Shown here piece after piece: positions 31,942 through 38,668 of a stretch of 39,690 bases of DNA. Made by a program: the position numbers and the translations under genes. Every line of letters begins with the position of its first letter. The stretch's first letter is position 1. The DNA lies in assembly GCA_910587945.1 (NCBI GenBank), contig CAJUNI010000010.1, positions 1-39,690 on the forward strand, written 5' to 3'. The notes beneath the pieces were generated by a model, which saw only the letters and a list, made by a program, of their open reading frames with translations, ran no database searches and was not told where the DNA came from. Source of the DNA: an uncultured Parvibacter sp. Its GTDB lineage: Bacteria > Actinomycetota > Coriobacteriia > Coriobacteriales > Eggerthellaceae.

Positions 31942-31970
31942 GCTCGAATTTATTCGGGCTTTTTTTTTTT
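31942..31970 (+). terminator. Intrinsic terminator after the CPBP gene
   Basis: GCTCGAAT pairs with ATTCGGGC (one G-U pair) around TT and is followed by eleven T residues. The 200 bases between the stop codon and this hairpin hold no gene I can support. Confidence 0.85.
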
Positions 31971-31989
31971 CGTCCAGTGGTGGATCCAG

Positions 31990-33345
31990 AGGTGAACCCC
32001 CCCTCCCCCTGTTTCATATAGATAGCACCAACAGGTTGTTTCTAGTTGACCGCAGGCTTGCGGTCGGTGATCTGTTGGTGCGTAAGTCTTGAGCCTATGT
32101 GTTCGACTCGTTGTGCCGGCATGCCGTTCTCCCATCACAGATTAGTGAGATGCGTGCTAGTGCGTAACTGCATGGGAGTCGATGGGCTTGCTCCTTCATG
32201 GCTCAAGGCCTATGGGATGGAAACATATGCAAGCCATCTAAGTTGGTATCGCAGTGAGCCGTGGTTGGAGCGAAGCGACAAACGGTGAAGCGGAGATACC
32301 AAAGCGGATGTTTCCATCGCGGGGGGGGGGTTAAAAGGGCACCCGAGCCGATAGGTGAGGGCGAGCGCGAAGCGCGAGTGAGAACCCGGAAGGCGCTTGC
32401 GCCTGGAGGGCACCGAAGGGACCACGGGTGTTAGTCCCGTGCGTCCCGCAGGTGGCACCGCCGGCTCTGCCGGCTAGACCAGGGAAGGGCAGCTGGAATC
32501 GGAACGATGGAAGCTGAACTGGCCCGTTGGAGATGGAGCGAAGCGTAGTCGGAAACGGCCCTGGTCTATAGGTGCTTCTTATGCCCTTTTTCCTTCCAGT
32601 CCCCACTTTGGAGCCGTAAGGCGAGAAATGGGGTGAATCCCATGGGTGACCTGCGGAAACATTTTTACACAAAAAGGCGGTTTCCGTAGGTGGTTTCTGT
32701 TGCGAGATGCAACACCAGTTACAAAAATATAGACGCCGTAGGCGTGACCTGGTGTTACGTCGAGCGTATTTTACACAAGAAATCGGGCACCAATATAGCT
32801 TGTGTAAAATGGCCCCGAAGGGGCTGCTGACGGTTGGCGCCACAGGCGCACCAGGGTCTGTTTTGCCGCGGCAGTCTGTGCCGCGTACCATATGTGGCAG
32901 CAAGGGATAGGGCCACCGTCTAGGTAGGTCAGGCGGGTGCTCAGACACCCGTTTGCCCGTGGATGGACGCCTGCTGCACCGTGTCTGAGAGGCGACCTTT
33001 GGGAGCGTCTACCTTATGTCTGACCGCTTGCTGTGCCTTCTTCAGTAAGCGGTGCGATCGGTTGGCTGGCAGATACGCCAGCTGCGTTTGTCTGGCGCCG
33101 TCTGCGGGTTCTCAGACGGTGGGTCGTGAGTTTGGCAGCGAGTGGGTCCGGTGGCCCGAAGGGCACCTTATGTCGCACATAGCGGCCTGCAGATACGGCG
33201 GAGTCGTTTCAGCTTTGAGACCAACGGGAGCAAACTGAAACGCGACGACGGATCTGAGGGCGCGTGCACCGGGTCCGCGCTGCTGTGCCATCGGGGTCTC
33301 ATTCTAACCGTGGTATCGCGTATGCGATGCCTCGGAACCCGACCT
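31990..33345. ncRNA. Putative giant structured RNA, about 1.35 kb
   Basis: No coding frame with a plausible start and ribosome site exists here, yet inverted repeats are dense and nested. Domain 1 is closed by AACCCCCCC (31995) with GGGGGGGTT (32324). Inside it are CACCAACAG/CTGTTGGTG, CTTGAGCC/GGCTCAAG, and GATGGAAACAT/ATGTTTCCATC enclosing TTGGTATC/GATACCAA. Domain 2 starts at the next base with AAAAGGGCA (32333)/TGCCCTTTT (32582) and holds AGACCAGGG/CCCTGGTCT. Then follow CCTGCGGAAAC/GTTTCCGTAGG (one G-U), ATTTTACACAAG/CTTGTGTAAAAT (32768-32810), CGCGGCA/TGCCGCG, CGGGTG/CACCCG, ACCGCTT/AAGCGGT, CCGTCTG/CAGACGG, CGTTTCAG/CTGAAACG and GGTATCGC/GCGATGCC (to 33331). Size and style recall phage-borne giant RNAs such as GOLLD or ROOL. 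Strand and ends are not settled. Confidence 0.7.
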
Positions 33346-33360
33346 CTGGGACGGGCAGGG

Positions 33361-33620
33361 GTACGGATTTTCTTGCGCAACCGTTGTCCAAGTTTTGCGC
33401 AAGAGATGCGCGTAGTTTGTTCGGTTCTTGTTCAGGATATGTTTAACCTTTGTACAAGACGTGAACATATTTGTTCAAACCTTGTACAAGAAACCGCAAC
33501 CTATGTTCAAGTTTTGTACAAGATTTGAGGAACTACGAACATTGTTTGAACATGGGTTGGCTAAGGTTTGTTCGTAGGTTGTCCAAGTATTGTTCAAGAT
33601 TTGCGTAAGATTTGGACAGT
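33361..33620. repeat. TTGTACAA-type palindrome array, locus B
   Basis: Exact TTGTACAA occurs at 33450, 33482 and 33514. Around them TTGTCCAAG, TTGTTCAAG, TTGCGCAA, TTGAACAT and similar words recur at 15-35 base spacing. The consensus is roughly TTGTNCAAG. No gene is present. It begins right after the structured RNA region. Confidence 0.65.
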
Positions 33621-33729
33621 ATTCGGGGCCATGTTTCTGATCTGAGCGCCTAGGGGGTAGGTCCGCCATCGGGGCGCTGTCCTTGGGTTTCGTCTAGTGG
33701 GGCTATCTTATTTGGCTACGGTCTGCGGT

Positions 33730-33763
33730 AAAAAAAAGAGGGCCTCCCTTATTGGGGAGACCC
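33730..33763 (-). terminator. Leftward intrinsic terminator with no gene upstream
   Basis: On the minus strand GGGTCTCCC pairs with GGGAGGCCC (one G-U) and is followed by CTCTTTTTTTT. The nearest leftward gene upstream (34204-34710) already has its own terminator at 34158-34194, so this one implies an unannotated leftward transcript starting between about 33764 and 34157, or a back-up terminator. Confidence 0.75.
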
Positions 33764-33778
33764 TTCATTTGTTGCGCA

Positions 33779-33910
33779 TTTCTTGCGCATCTCGCGAACA
33801 TTTCATGTTCGCAGGTTGTACGATCTAGGTTCGTAGGTTGTACAAGATTTGTGTATGAGTTGTTCAGCTGTTGGCCAAGATTTGAACGTCAATTGTTCGA
33901 GTCTTGGCCA
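33779..33910. repeat. TTGTACAA-type palindrome array, locus C
   Basis: It continues the array of locus B after the terminator: TTGCGCAT twice, GCGAACAT-TTC-ATGTTCGC (33794-33812, a perfect inverted repeat), TTGTACAA at 33838, TTGTTCAG, and TTGGCCA twice. No gene is present. Confidence 0.6.
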
Positions 33911-33933
33911 TTAGCTGTTTAATTACCGGAGGT

Positions 33934-33957
33934 CGGAATCGCCCAGATATTCCGACC
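33934..33957. repeat. Stable hairpin upstream of the small RNA
   Basis: GGTCGGAAT pairs with ATTCCGACC around a short loop (cgcccag-type bases). It has no adjoining T-run and lies about 85 bases before the -10 element at 34036. Confidence 0.5.
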
Positions 33958-34035
33958 CTAATCTGTACCACTGGGCTGGCGCAACTGATCTTCACGGTGT
34001 CTTTGCCCTTTCGGGACATCCTCGATGGCGAGTCG

Positions 34036-34041
34036 TATAAT
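34036..34041 (+). promoter_or_regulatory. -10 element (TATAAT) of the small RNA
   Basis: A perfect TATAAT with a weak GGACAT-like -35 about 16-17 bases upstream. Confidence 0.5.
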
Positions 34042-34047
34042 CTCGCA

Positions 34048-34153
34048 AGAGCAGTCTATGGTGCATCGAGGCGCCGTGTTTTAGGTGTCAGCGCGTATAC
34101 CTATCGCTCTTCAATTTCGAGACCTGTCGGTCGTATCGACCGACTTTTTCTTT
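34048..34153 (+). ncRNA. Candidate small RNA, about 105 nt
   Basis: The predicted transcript begins 7 bases after TATAAT. Its 5' end AAGAGC (34047-34052) pairs with GCTCTT (34106-34111), closing an internal region that can form TAGGT/ACCTA. A TCTCG/CGAGA pair (34041-34045 with 34118-34122) would need the start to lie slightly upstream. It ends in the perfect terminator GTCGGTCG-TAT-CGACCGAC plus TTTTTCTTT (34126-34153). No open frame with a ribosome site is inside. It could act as an antisense or protein-binding RNA; the target is unknown. Confidence 0.6.
34126..34153 (+). terminator. Intrinsic terminator of the small RNA
   Basis: A perfect 8-bp GC-rich stem GTCGGTCG/CGACCGAC with a 3-base loop and a U-rich tail. 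It is the only rightward terminator downstream of the structured RNA region and could also end that transcript. Confidence 0.85.
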
Positions 34154-34157
34154 AGGT

Positions 34158-34194
34158 CAAAAAGATCCCCCAGGCGCGTATGGGCCCAGGGGAT
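34158..34194 (-). terminator. Terminator of the 34.2-36.2 kb leftward unit
   Basis: On the minus strand ATCCCC pairs with GGGGAT around a GC-rich interior, followed by CTTTTTG, ten bases after the stop at 34204. Confidence 0.65.
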
Positions 34195-34203
34195 GTGGTG
34201 ACC

Positions 34204-34710
34204 TTAGTTTTTATACGTCGGGTGCGCTTCGGGACGTTCGAATTCAGCAGTGAGCAAGTCGCGAAGTGTATCGTACTCACAGCCCACGAGACGACCGTCG
34301 AGGTGAATGCGAGACGAGTACAGCTTATCGATGCGATCGATATCGTAAATGTCGGGATAACGCAGGCATGCCAGGATGACAGCGAATGCGGTCTCCAGGC
34401 TTATTTCGGCCCATTCCGAGTTTCCGTATTGGGCGTGCGGGCGCACGTCGATATAGAGTTTGCCCAAGCTGACGGCACTGGCGTTCAGTCCCAGTGCGTG
34501 CACCGCGGCCATCGGTCGGATGAGCGTTTCTTTGTGGATGCACGGGTTGTTGGCCATGGTGCCGAACCGAGGGGTGATTTCCACATTAGGTGCGCCGCTG
34601 TTCGGTACACCAGAGGGGATGTGGACGAACTCGATGTCGAGCAGTGTGTTGGGAAGCGACGGGGTGGTCGGGTCCTCAACCTCTACCGTGAGCTTGTTGG
34701 TTGTAATCAT
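34204..34710 (-). CDS. Hypothetical protein, 168 aa
   Basis: The ATG at 34710 has GAAAGGTGA 6 bases upstream; a GTG 9 bases earlier overlaps that site. The protein begins MITTNKLTVEVEDPTTPSLP and is soluble, with strand-rich N- and helix-rich C-terminal halves (LETAFAVILACLRYPDIYDID). No family is recognised. It is the last gene of the leftward unit containing the glutamine amidotransferase. Confidence 0.75.
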   Translation of the reverse strand: MITTNKLTVEVEDPTTPSLPNTLLDIEFVHIPSGVPNSGAPNVEITPRFGTMANNPCIHKETLIRPMAAVHALGLNASAVSLGKLYIDVRPHAQYGNSEWAEISLETAFAVILACLRYPDIYDIDRIDKLYSSRIHLDGRLVGCEYDTLRDLLTAEFERPEAHPTYKN

Positions 34711-34736
34711 AGAGATCACCTTTCAGGTTGTGAGCG

Positions 34737-35474
34737 TCAGTGCTGGACTGCAAAGGCGCGTGCTGCTTCGCCGAAGCAGCGGAACAGGTTGAGTGAGGGC
34801 TCGTCGTCGGCGAGGAACTCCGGGTGCCACTGCACGGCGATAAAGAAGCGCTTCTCGGGCCACAGGGCCGCCTCCACCAGGCCGTCGTCGGCCCAGGCGC
34901 AGGGGCGCATCGCGGGGGCCAGCTCGCGCACCCCTTGGTGGTGCATGCTGTTCACGGGTGTCATCGCGCATTCGCCGGTCAGTCCCAGATAGGCCGCCAG
35001 CGGGCTTTCCCCATCGATGCGCACGGGGTGCGAGGGGGCGTTGTAGGGCTCGGGCTGCCAGTGGGCCGTGCGCGCGCCGGCGGGCGACACGTCCTGGGTC
35101 AGGGTGCCTCCGAGGGCCACGTTCATGATCTGCATGCCGCGGCAGATGCCCAGAATCGGCATATCGCGCTCGGCCGCTTGGCGGATCAGGGCGGCCTCGA
35201 GGCGGTCGCGCTCGGGAGTGGGCGAGCAGTGGGGGCTTGCCACGACGGCGCCGTAGCGGGCCGGATCCACGTCGCCGCCCCCGGGCAGCAGCAGGCCGTC
35301 TACGCGATCGAGCACGACAGCAGCCTCGTCTTCGGTAAGACTCGGCGGCAGGACGACCACCGCGCAGCCGGCCTGCTTGAGGCTGGCGAGGTAGCGCTTC
35401 TTGATGGAATACAGCGAGGTGTCGGGGTTCTCCACCTGCATCGGCACGGCGATCAGCGGTGCGTGTTCAGTCAT
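34737..35474 (-). CDS. Class I glutamine amidotransferase, peptidase C26 (PuuD-like)
   Basis: The 245-residue protein has the family motifs in order: LLLPGGGDVDPARYG, the nucleophile elbow GICRGMQIMN with its Cys, the HHQGVREL loop and the AVQWHPEF His-Glu pair. These give a Cys-His-Glu triad, and relatives hydrolyse gamma-glutamyl amides such as gamma-glutamyl-GABA. The triad is intact and the length is normal, so it is probably active. Its GC content is clearly higher than its neighbours (roughly two thirds by eye versus near one half), indicating recent capture from a GC-rich host. It looks like a metabolic cargo gene. Confidence 0.9.
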   Translation of the reverse strand: MTEHAPLIAVPMQVENPDTSLYSIKKRYLASLKQAGCAVVVLPPSLTEDEAAVVLDRVDGLLLPGGGDVDPARYGAVVASPHCSPTPERDRLEAALIRQAAERDMPILGICRGMQIMNVALGGTLTQDVSPAGARTAHWQPEPYNAPSHPVRIDGESPLAAYLGLTGECAMTPVNSMHHQGVRELAPAMRPCAWADDGLVEAALWPEKRFFIAVQWHPEFLADDEPSLNLFRCFGEAARAFAVQH

Positions 35475-35477
35475 CTG

Positions 35478-35675
35478 TTAGCATGCACCGCCCAACATGT
35501 CCTTTGTGATGATCATCGCCAGAGCCGCGATGGGGGCCATCGGCACCCACACGATGAGGTTGATGAGCGGCATGCCCGCGGGCAGAGAGAGGGCCACGAG
35601 CACAAGGGCAATGATGGTGGCGCGCATCCAGCGCTGACGCAGGGCGCGGTCGAAGTAGGTTTCGTTAGTAGGCAT
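35478..35675 (-). CDS. Small two-helix membrane protein, 65 aa
   Basis: The ATG at 35675 follows GCGAAAGGAACC; the longer frame lacks a ribosome site. MPTNETYFDRALRQRWMRA is followed by two hydrophobic helices (ATIIALVLVALSLPAG and LIVWVPMAPIAALAMII). It ends 3 bases before the amidotransferase start and may share its origin and translation. Function is unknown. Confidence 0.65.
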   Translation of the reverse strand: MPTNETYFDRALRQRWMRATIIALVLVALSLPAGMPLINLIVWVPMAPIAALAMIITKDMLGGAC

Positions 35676-35710
35676 GGCGGTTCCTTTCGCTTGGTTGCAT
35701 ATCTTCGGTA

Positions 35711-36163
35711 TTACCGCGGCCCAGCCACGCGCGCGTGGCTTTTGCGCTCTTTGCACCATTTTGCATATCGCTTGGCCAGAGGCGTGTGCTTCAGAGCGTC
35801 TTTCATGAAGGTCTCATCGTAAATGATCTCTTCGGCGAACCGTGTGAGTCCGAAGAGAACGTCACCATGCTGGTTGACGATCTTTCCGCGCATAGCGGGC
35901 GTGTCTACGTCGTCGTCCAGGACGCCGACGTAGATCTGCAGAAGGTAGGCGAGCTGCCGGTCATGGCAGCCTGATGGCGTGGTGTCGAGGATGTTCTGGG
36001 CGCCGTCGCGGATGTTTATCACCCCGGCCGCTTCGGCCAAGTTCTCCACAATCGTGTTTAACGACATGCCGTTGCGGCGCAACCACTCAAGCTGCGCCGC
36101 GTGGAACATCTTCGTCACTTCAGACCCGCGCAGACCTTCGATGAGAGCTGAGGGGCAGGTCAT
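35711..36163 (-). CDS. Hypothetical protein, 150 aa
   Basis: AAAGGAGGGAT precedes the ATG at 36163. The sequence is helical (VTKMFHAAQLEWLRRNGMSLNTIVENLAEA) with a basic tail (AKRYAKWCKERKSHARV). The helices could form a small DNA- or protein-binding bundle. No family is recognised. Confidence 0.75.
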   Translation of the reverse strand: MTCPSALIEGLRGSEVTKMFHAAQLEWLRRNGMSLNTIVENLAEAAGVINIRDGAQNILDTTPSGCHDRQLAYLLQIYVGVLDDDVDTPAMRGKIVNQHGDVLFGLTRFAEEIIYDETFMKDALKHTPLAKRYAKWCKERKSHARVAGPR

Positions 36164-36165
36164 GG

Positions 36166-36429
36166 TTATCCCTCCTTTTCGTAGGTGATTCCAGGTTCAG
36201 GCGTCCTGTTGGGTTTGGGTGCACTTGTCATGGGTGCCATGCGGTCGAGCGCCAAGATGGTGCGCGCGAAGAGCTGTTCGCACGCACCCTTGGCTAGATA
36301 TAGCTCGCGGTAGGCCTCATCGACGTTGCTCTCAATGAGCGCCGCTCTGGCGCGTGCCAAGTGTACCTCGGTTTGGCGCGCCTGGGGCAAGAGGGTGTTC
36401 TCGATGTTTCGGCGCATCACGTCTTCCAT
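36166..36429 (-). CDS. Hypothetical helical protein, 87 aa
   Basis: The ATG at 36429 abuts the stop of the upstream gene at 36430, so the two are translated as a coupled pair. Residues 1-60 form long amphipathic helices (EVHLARARAALIESNVDEAYRELYLAK), followed by a Pro-rich tail (SAPKPNRTPEPG). A TPR-like or four-helix hairpin fold is possible. No function is known. Confidence 0.7.
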   Translation of the reverse strand: MEDVMRRNIENTLLPQARQTEVHLARARAALIESNVDEAYRELYLAKGACEQLFARTILALDRMAPMTSAPKPNRTPEPGITYEKEG

Positions 36430-37029
36430 CTACTTCACCTCGATCTCATCGCACTCGTCGAAGGGCGGCCAGGTAGGCTCGATGGCAAAGAAGAGCAGAC
36501 CGTGTGCCGCGAGGATGCCGGAGCCGTCGGTCTCGCGCCGACGACGGTGGAACACCGGCGCCTCCAGCTCCCATGACAGATGCGCCATATGAGCTGCGGT
36601 CACAGTGTCGCCAGACTCTACGAGTCCGAGCCCCGCCAGTGCTTGCGCCCATGCGCGCATTACGTCTTCGCGGCACGGGTTAAGCTGCGATATCGTGAGC
36701 GACACTTGATAGGTCTCATTGTCCTCAGGGCAGGTGACCGTGAAGTGCTCGTGGGAGCGAGCGAAGGGCATCTCATCGAGGTGCGCCCATGTACACTCAA
36801 TGAGGTCGACAGGATCTACACAGTAGAGTGTGTTCTTCTCGATGTCGTCTCCTGCGCGAATGTACGCGCCAAAGCCGTTGGCATCGAGTGGGCGGACTTT
36901 GCAGTCGCACTCGACAAGCTCGCGCGCGGCCTCTGCGTCGAGGATGCGCCAGCAGGTTGTCACAGACAGGTAGTCTGCATTGTCGAGGCCGAGGGTGTAT
37001 GCTGCTTCAATTTTTGAGAGTTCTCGCAT
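36430..37029 (-). CDS. Hypothetical protein, 199 aa
   Basis: The ATG at 37029 has GAAAGGAACC upstream. The protein has a strand-rich core (EHFTVTCPEDNETYQVSLTISQLNPC) and several Cys residues but no paired motif. It begins a leftward unit behind two leader hairpins (37055-37126) and a terminator (37150-37181). No family is recognised. Confidence 0.75.
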   Translation of the reverse strand: MRELSKIEAAYTLGLDNADYLSVTTCWRILDAEAARELVECDCKVRPLDANGFGAYIRAGDDIEKNTLYCVDPVDLIECTWAHLDEMPFARSHEHFTVTCPEDNETYQVSLTISQLNPCREDVMRAWAQALAGLGLVESGDTVTAAHMAHLSWELEAPVFHRRRRETDGSGILAAHGLLFFAIEPTWPPFDECDEIEVK

Positions 37030-37054
37030 AATGGTTCCTTTCGTTTGCAGGGGT

Positions 37055-37126
37055 GAAACATCGCTTGTCGATGTTTCTGCTTCCGTGCTGCTACGACAGG
37101 CTTTGACTCAAAGCCTGTTTTCGTAG
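37055..37126 (-). promoter_or_regulatory. Two leader hairpins before the 199-residue gene
   Basis: GAAACATCG/CGATGTTTC (37055-37077) and a longer hairpin built from CTACGA and AGGCTTT arms (37091-37126) lie between a terminator and the gene's ribosome site. Neither is followed by a U-run. They may be leader or processing structures. Confidence 0.5.
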
Positions 37127-37149
37127 GGCCTGGCGGGTATTGGGTGAGA

Positions 37150-37181
37150 AAAAAAAAACGGCTCCCTTCAGGGAGCCGTTT
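37150..37181 (-). terminator. Intrinsic terminator after the YGGW gene pair
   Basis: On the minus strand AACGGCTCCC pairs with GGGAGCCGT around TGAA and is followed by ten T residues. Confidence 0.95.
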
Positions 37182-37200
37182 GGTCGTTGTCGGTGTTGGC

Positions 37201-37386
37201 TTACCAGCCTCCGTAGAACATGAGGTGCTGAGCGACACTTCGCGCCATACGTTTGTGGTCGTAAGGGATAGCTATGTCGTGGTCGACGGCTTTGATGAAC
37301 GACCGATAGTCGGCGAAACATCCAGTGTCGATGTATTTCTCCAAATTACGGATGATTTCGAGTTGGGCAACAGCTACTTCAGGCAT
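37201..37386 (-). CDS. Small YGGW-motif protein, copy A, 61 aa
   Basis: The start ATG at 37386 lies in the end of the upstream gene with GGTGAGAG upstream. The sequence has DYRSFIKAV and ends SVAQHLMFYGGW. It is a paralog of the protein at 37379-37594 (shared Y-R-x-FIKA, A-R-x-x-x-x-H, YGGW). Both are helical mini-proteins of unknown function. The end at GGW suggests the last residues form the functional edge. Confidence 0.65.
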   Translation of the reverse strand: MPEVAVAQLEIIRNLEKYIDTGCFADYRSFIKAVDHDIAIPYDHKRMARSVAQHLMFYGGW

Positions 37387-37594
37387 GACTCTCACCGTAG
37401 TTTCCGCTCGGGTCGAAGTACCAACCGCCATACGTGACAAAATGCTCAGAGTATCGGCGGGCTGTGCGGATAAGTTTGCGGTTGGGATTGGCTCGCATAG
37501 CCTTGATGAACTGCCGGTAGGTGGTCGGCTGATGTCTATCGATCCACTTTTCCATAAGGTCGAATGCTTCAGTTTCAGTCATGGTGTCGGGCAT
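37379..37594 (-). CDS. Small YGGW-motif protein, copy B, 71 aa
   Basis: AAAGGATGTGCACAC leads to the ATG at 37594. TYRQFIKAMRANP and ARRYSEHFVTYGGWYFDPSG match copy A with an extra tail. A terminator ends about 22 bases before this start (37617-37661), so expression would need read-through. No domain is recognised. Confidence 0.65.
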   Translation of the reverse strand: MPDTMTETEAFDLMEKWIDRHQPTTYRQFIKAMRANPNRKLIRTARRYSEHFVTYGGWYFDPSGNYGESHA

Positions 37595-37616
37595 GTGTGC
37601 ACATCCTTTCTTTCGA

Positions 37617-37661
37617 CTAAAAAAATCGGGCCGATCTGGTAGTTACCGAGGTCGGCCCGAT
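37617..37661 (-). terminator. Intrinsic terminator directly before the YGGW gene pair
   Basis: On the minus strand ATCGGGCCGA pairs with TCGGCCCGAT (perfect 10 bp) and is followed by seven T residues, then the ribosome site of the gene at 37594. A weak TTGTTT/TAACAT promoter about 17 bases apart lies just upstream (near 37673-37702), which would make this an attenuator. Confidence 0.85.
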
Positions 37662-37694
37662 ATCGCAAACAATGTTATCCTGACGGCTGCAACG

Positions 37695-37808
37695 AAACAA
37701 GTACGAAAGGAACACGGTCACTGGGACTTGTTTGCGTGAGTCAGGTTCCCAGTTCATGCGTTTTCGCCCCTTTGCACCGGACTCGGTGCAATTCCACCAG
37801 CGGTGGAA
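37695..37808. repeat. Three clean hairpins in the gap before the 280-residue gene's end
   Basis: AAACAAGT/ACTTGTTT (37695-37733), TTGCACCG/CGGTGCAA (37772-37791) and TTCCACC/GGTGGAA (37792-37808). The last two touch each other and lie directly beyond the stop codon at 37823. No U-run follows. They may be a 3' stability element or part of a small RNA. Confidence 0.55.
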
Positions 37809-37822
37809 CTGAAAGGCTCAGC

Positions 37823-38665
37823 TTAGTCTTTGACTGCAACAAGCAGCCATGGCTCTCGCTCTTCGAAGTGGTCGTAGCCGTAGACTTTGGCAATGGCATT
37901 CAGCTGCCGGATCGTTTCGGCGCCTTCGGCAGAGCGAAGGTGGTAGTACAGAGGCCCTTCGACGATGATGGCCACGTCTTCGGGCTTACAGTCTGTGCAC
38001 ACCGATGCTACGGTAGCGTCTGCCACGTTGAGCAAATCGTGGTAGCGACCCTCATGAGTTACTGGCTTGTCGGTGCTATTGGGTGCTGCCAAGCGTTTGC
38101 CGCCGCCGAAGACGCGCACGTCACGGGCCTTAACCTGATAACCTGTCAGCGTATCGAGGTTGCGGATGTGATAGAGGAGGCCCGCGGCGAATGCCGCATC
38201 ACTTCCCGTCTTCGGCATAAACGGCGGCAGGTCGATATCGATGGCGAGGAGCGCATCGGTGAGGGTGCGCATGAGGTATGCGTACAGCTCGATGTTCGTG
38301 GTGCACCGAAGTAGGGTACCATCGGTGGTGGTGCACTCGTCGCGGGAAGCTTTGAGCAGATCTGCGCTGTAGCAGGTGGCGCGTTCGAGTCGGGCTCGGG
38401 CCCATTCGATCATCTTCGCCACCACAGCGTGCGCGTCACTTTTCACGATGTGCTCAGCCAGCCAGGTAGGACTGGCGAGGTCCTCGGCGTTATCGTCAAC
38501 CTCAACGAGGAAGTGCGTGGTGATCCCCGCGTCGTGCGGCTGCGCAACAAGCTGGTTGGCGCACTCGTAGAGGTCGTCGTTGATGGTCTCATTGTCGAGC
38601 GTCAAGGCCAAGGCGTAGATCATGTTCGTCATTCGGATGGTGCGGTGTTGGACTTCTTTGGCCAT
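37823..38665 (-). CDS. Hypothetical protein, 280 aa
   Basis: The ATG at 38665 abuts the stop of the upstream gene. The protein is acidic and soluble with a Cys pair (SVCTDC) near residue 225 and long helices (AVVAKMIEWARARLERATCYSADLLKA). Sequence begins MAKEVQHRTIRMTNMIYALA. No known domain is seen. Confidence 0.75.
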   Translation of the reverse strand: MAKEVQHRTIRMTNMIYALALTLDNETINDDLYECANQLVAQPHDAGITTHFLVEVDDNAEDLASPTWLAEHIVKSDAHAVVAKMIEWARARLERATCYSADLLKASRDECTTTDGTLLRCTTNIELYAYLMRTLTDALLAIDIDLPPFMPKTGSDAAFAAGLLYHIRNLDTLTGYQVKARDVRVFGGGKRLAAPNSTDKPVTHEGRYHDLLNVADATVASVCTDCKPEDVAIIVEGPLYYHLRSAEGAETIRQLNAIAKVYGYDHFEEREPWLLVAVKD

Positions 38666-38668
38666 GAG

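Noticed and set aside
32331..32948. 205-residue open frame on the minus strand within the structured RNA region
   Set aside because: It lacks a ribosome binding site, has low-complexity Pro/Arg-rich composition and overlaps the nested inverted repeats; it is better explained by RNA structure.
31990..33345. Group I or group II intron or ribosomal RNA
   Set aside because: No recognisable domain V of group II, no group I core, no rRNA core sequence and no intron-encoded protein.
33142..33528. 128-residue plus-strand frame
   Set aside because: It spans the end of the structured RNA region and the palindrome array, with no ribosome site and no protein-like pattern.
33794..33812. LexA (SOS) box
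   Set aside because: The inverted repeat GCGAACAT-TTC-ATGTTCGC has seven bases between GAAC and GTTC instead of the four in the known Gram-positive LexA box.
34824..35822. 332-residue plus-strand frame opposite the amidotransferase
   Set aside because: An antisense shadow of the GC-rich gene; all amidotransferase motifs are on the minus strand.
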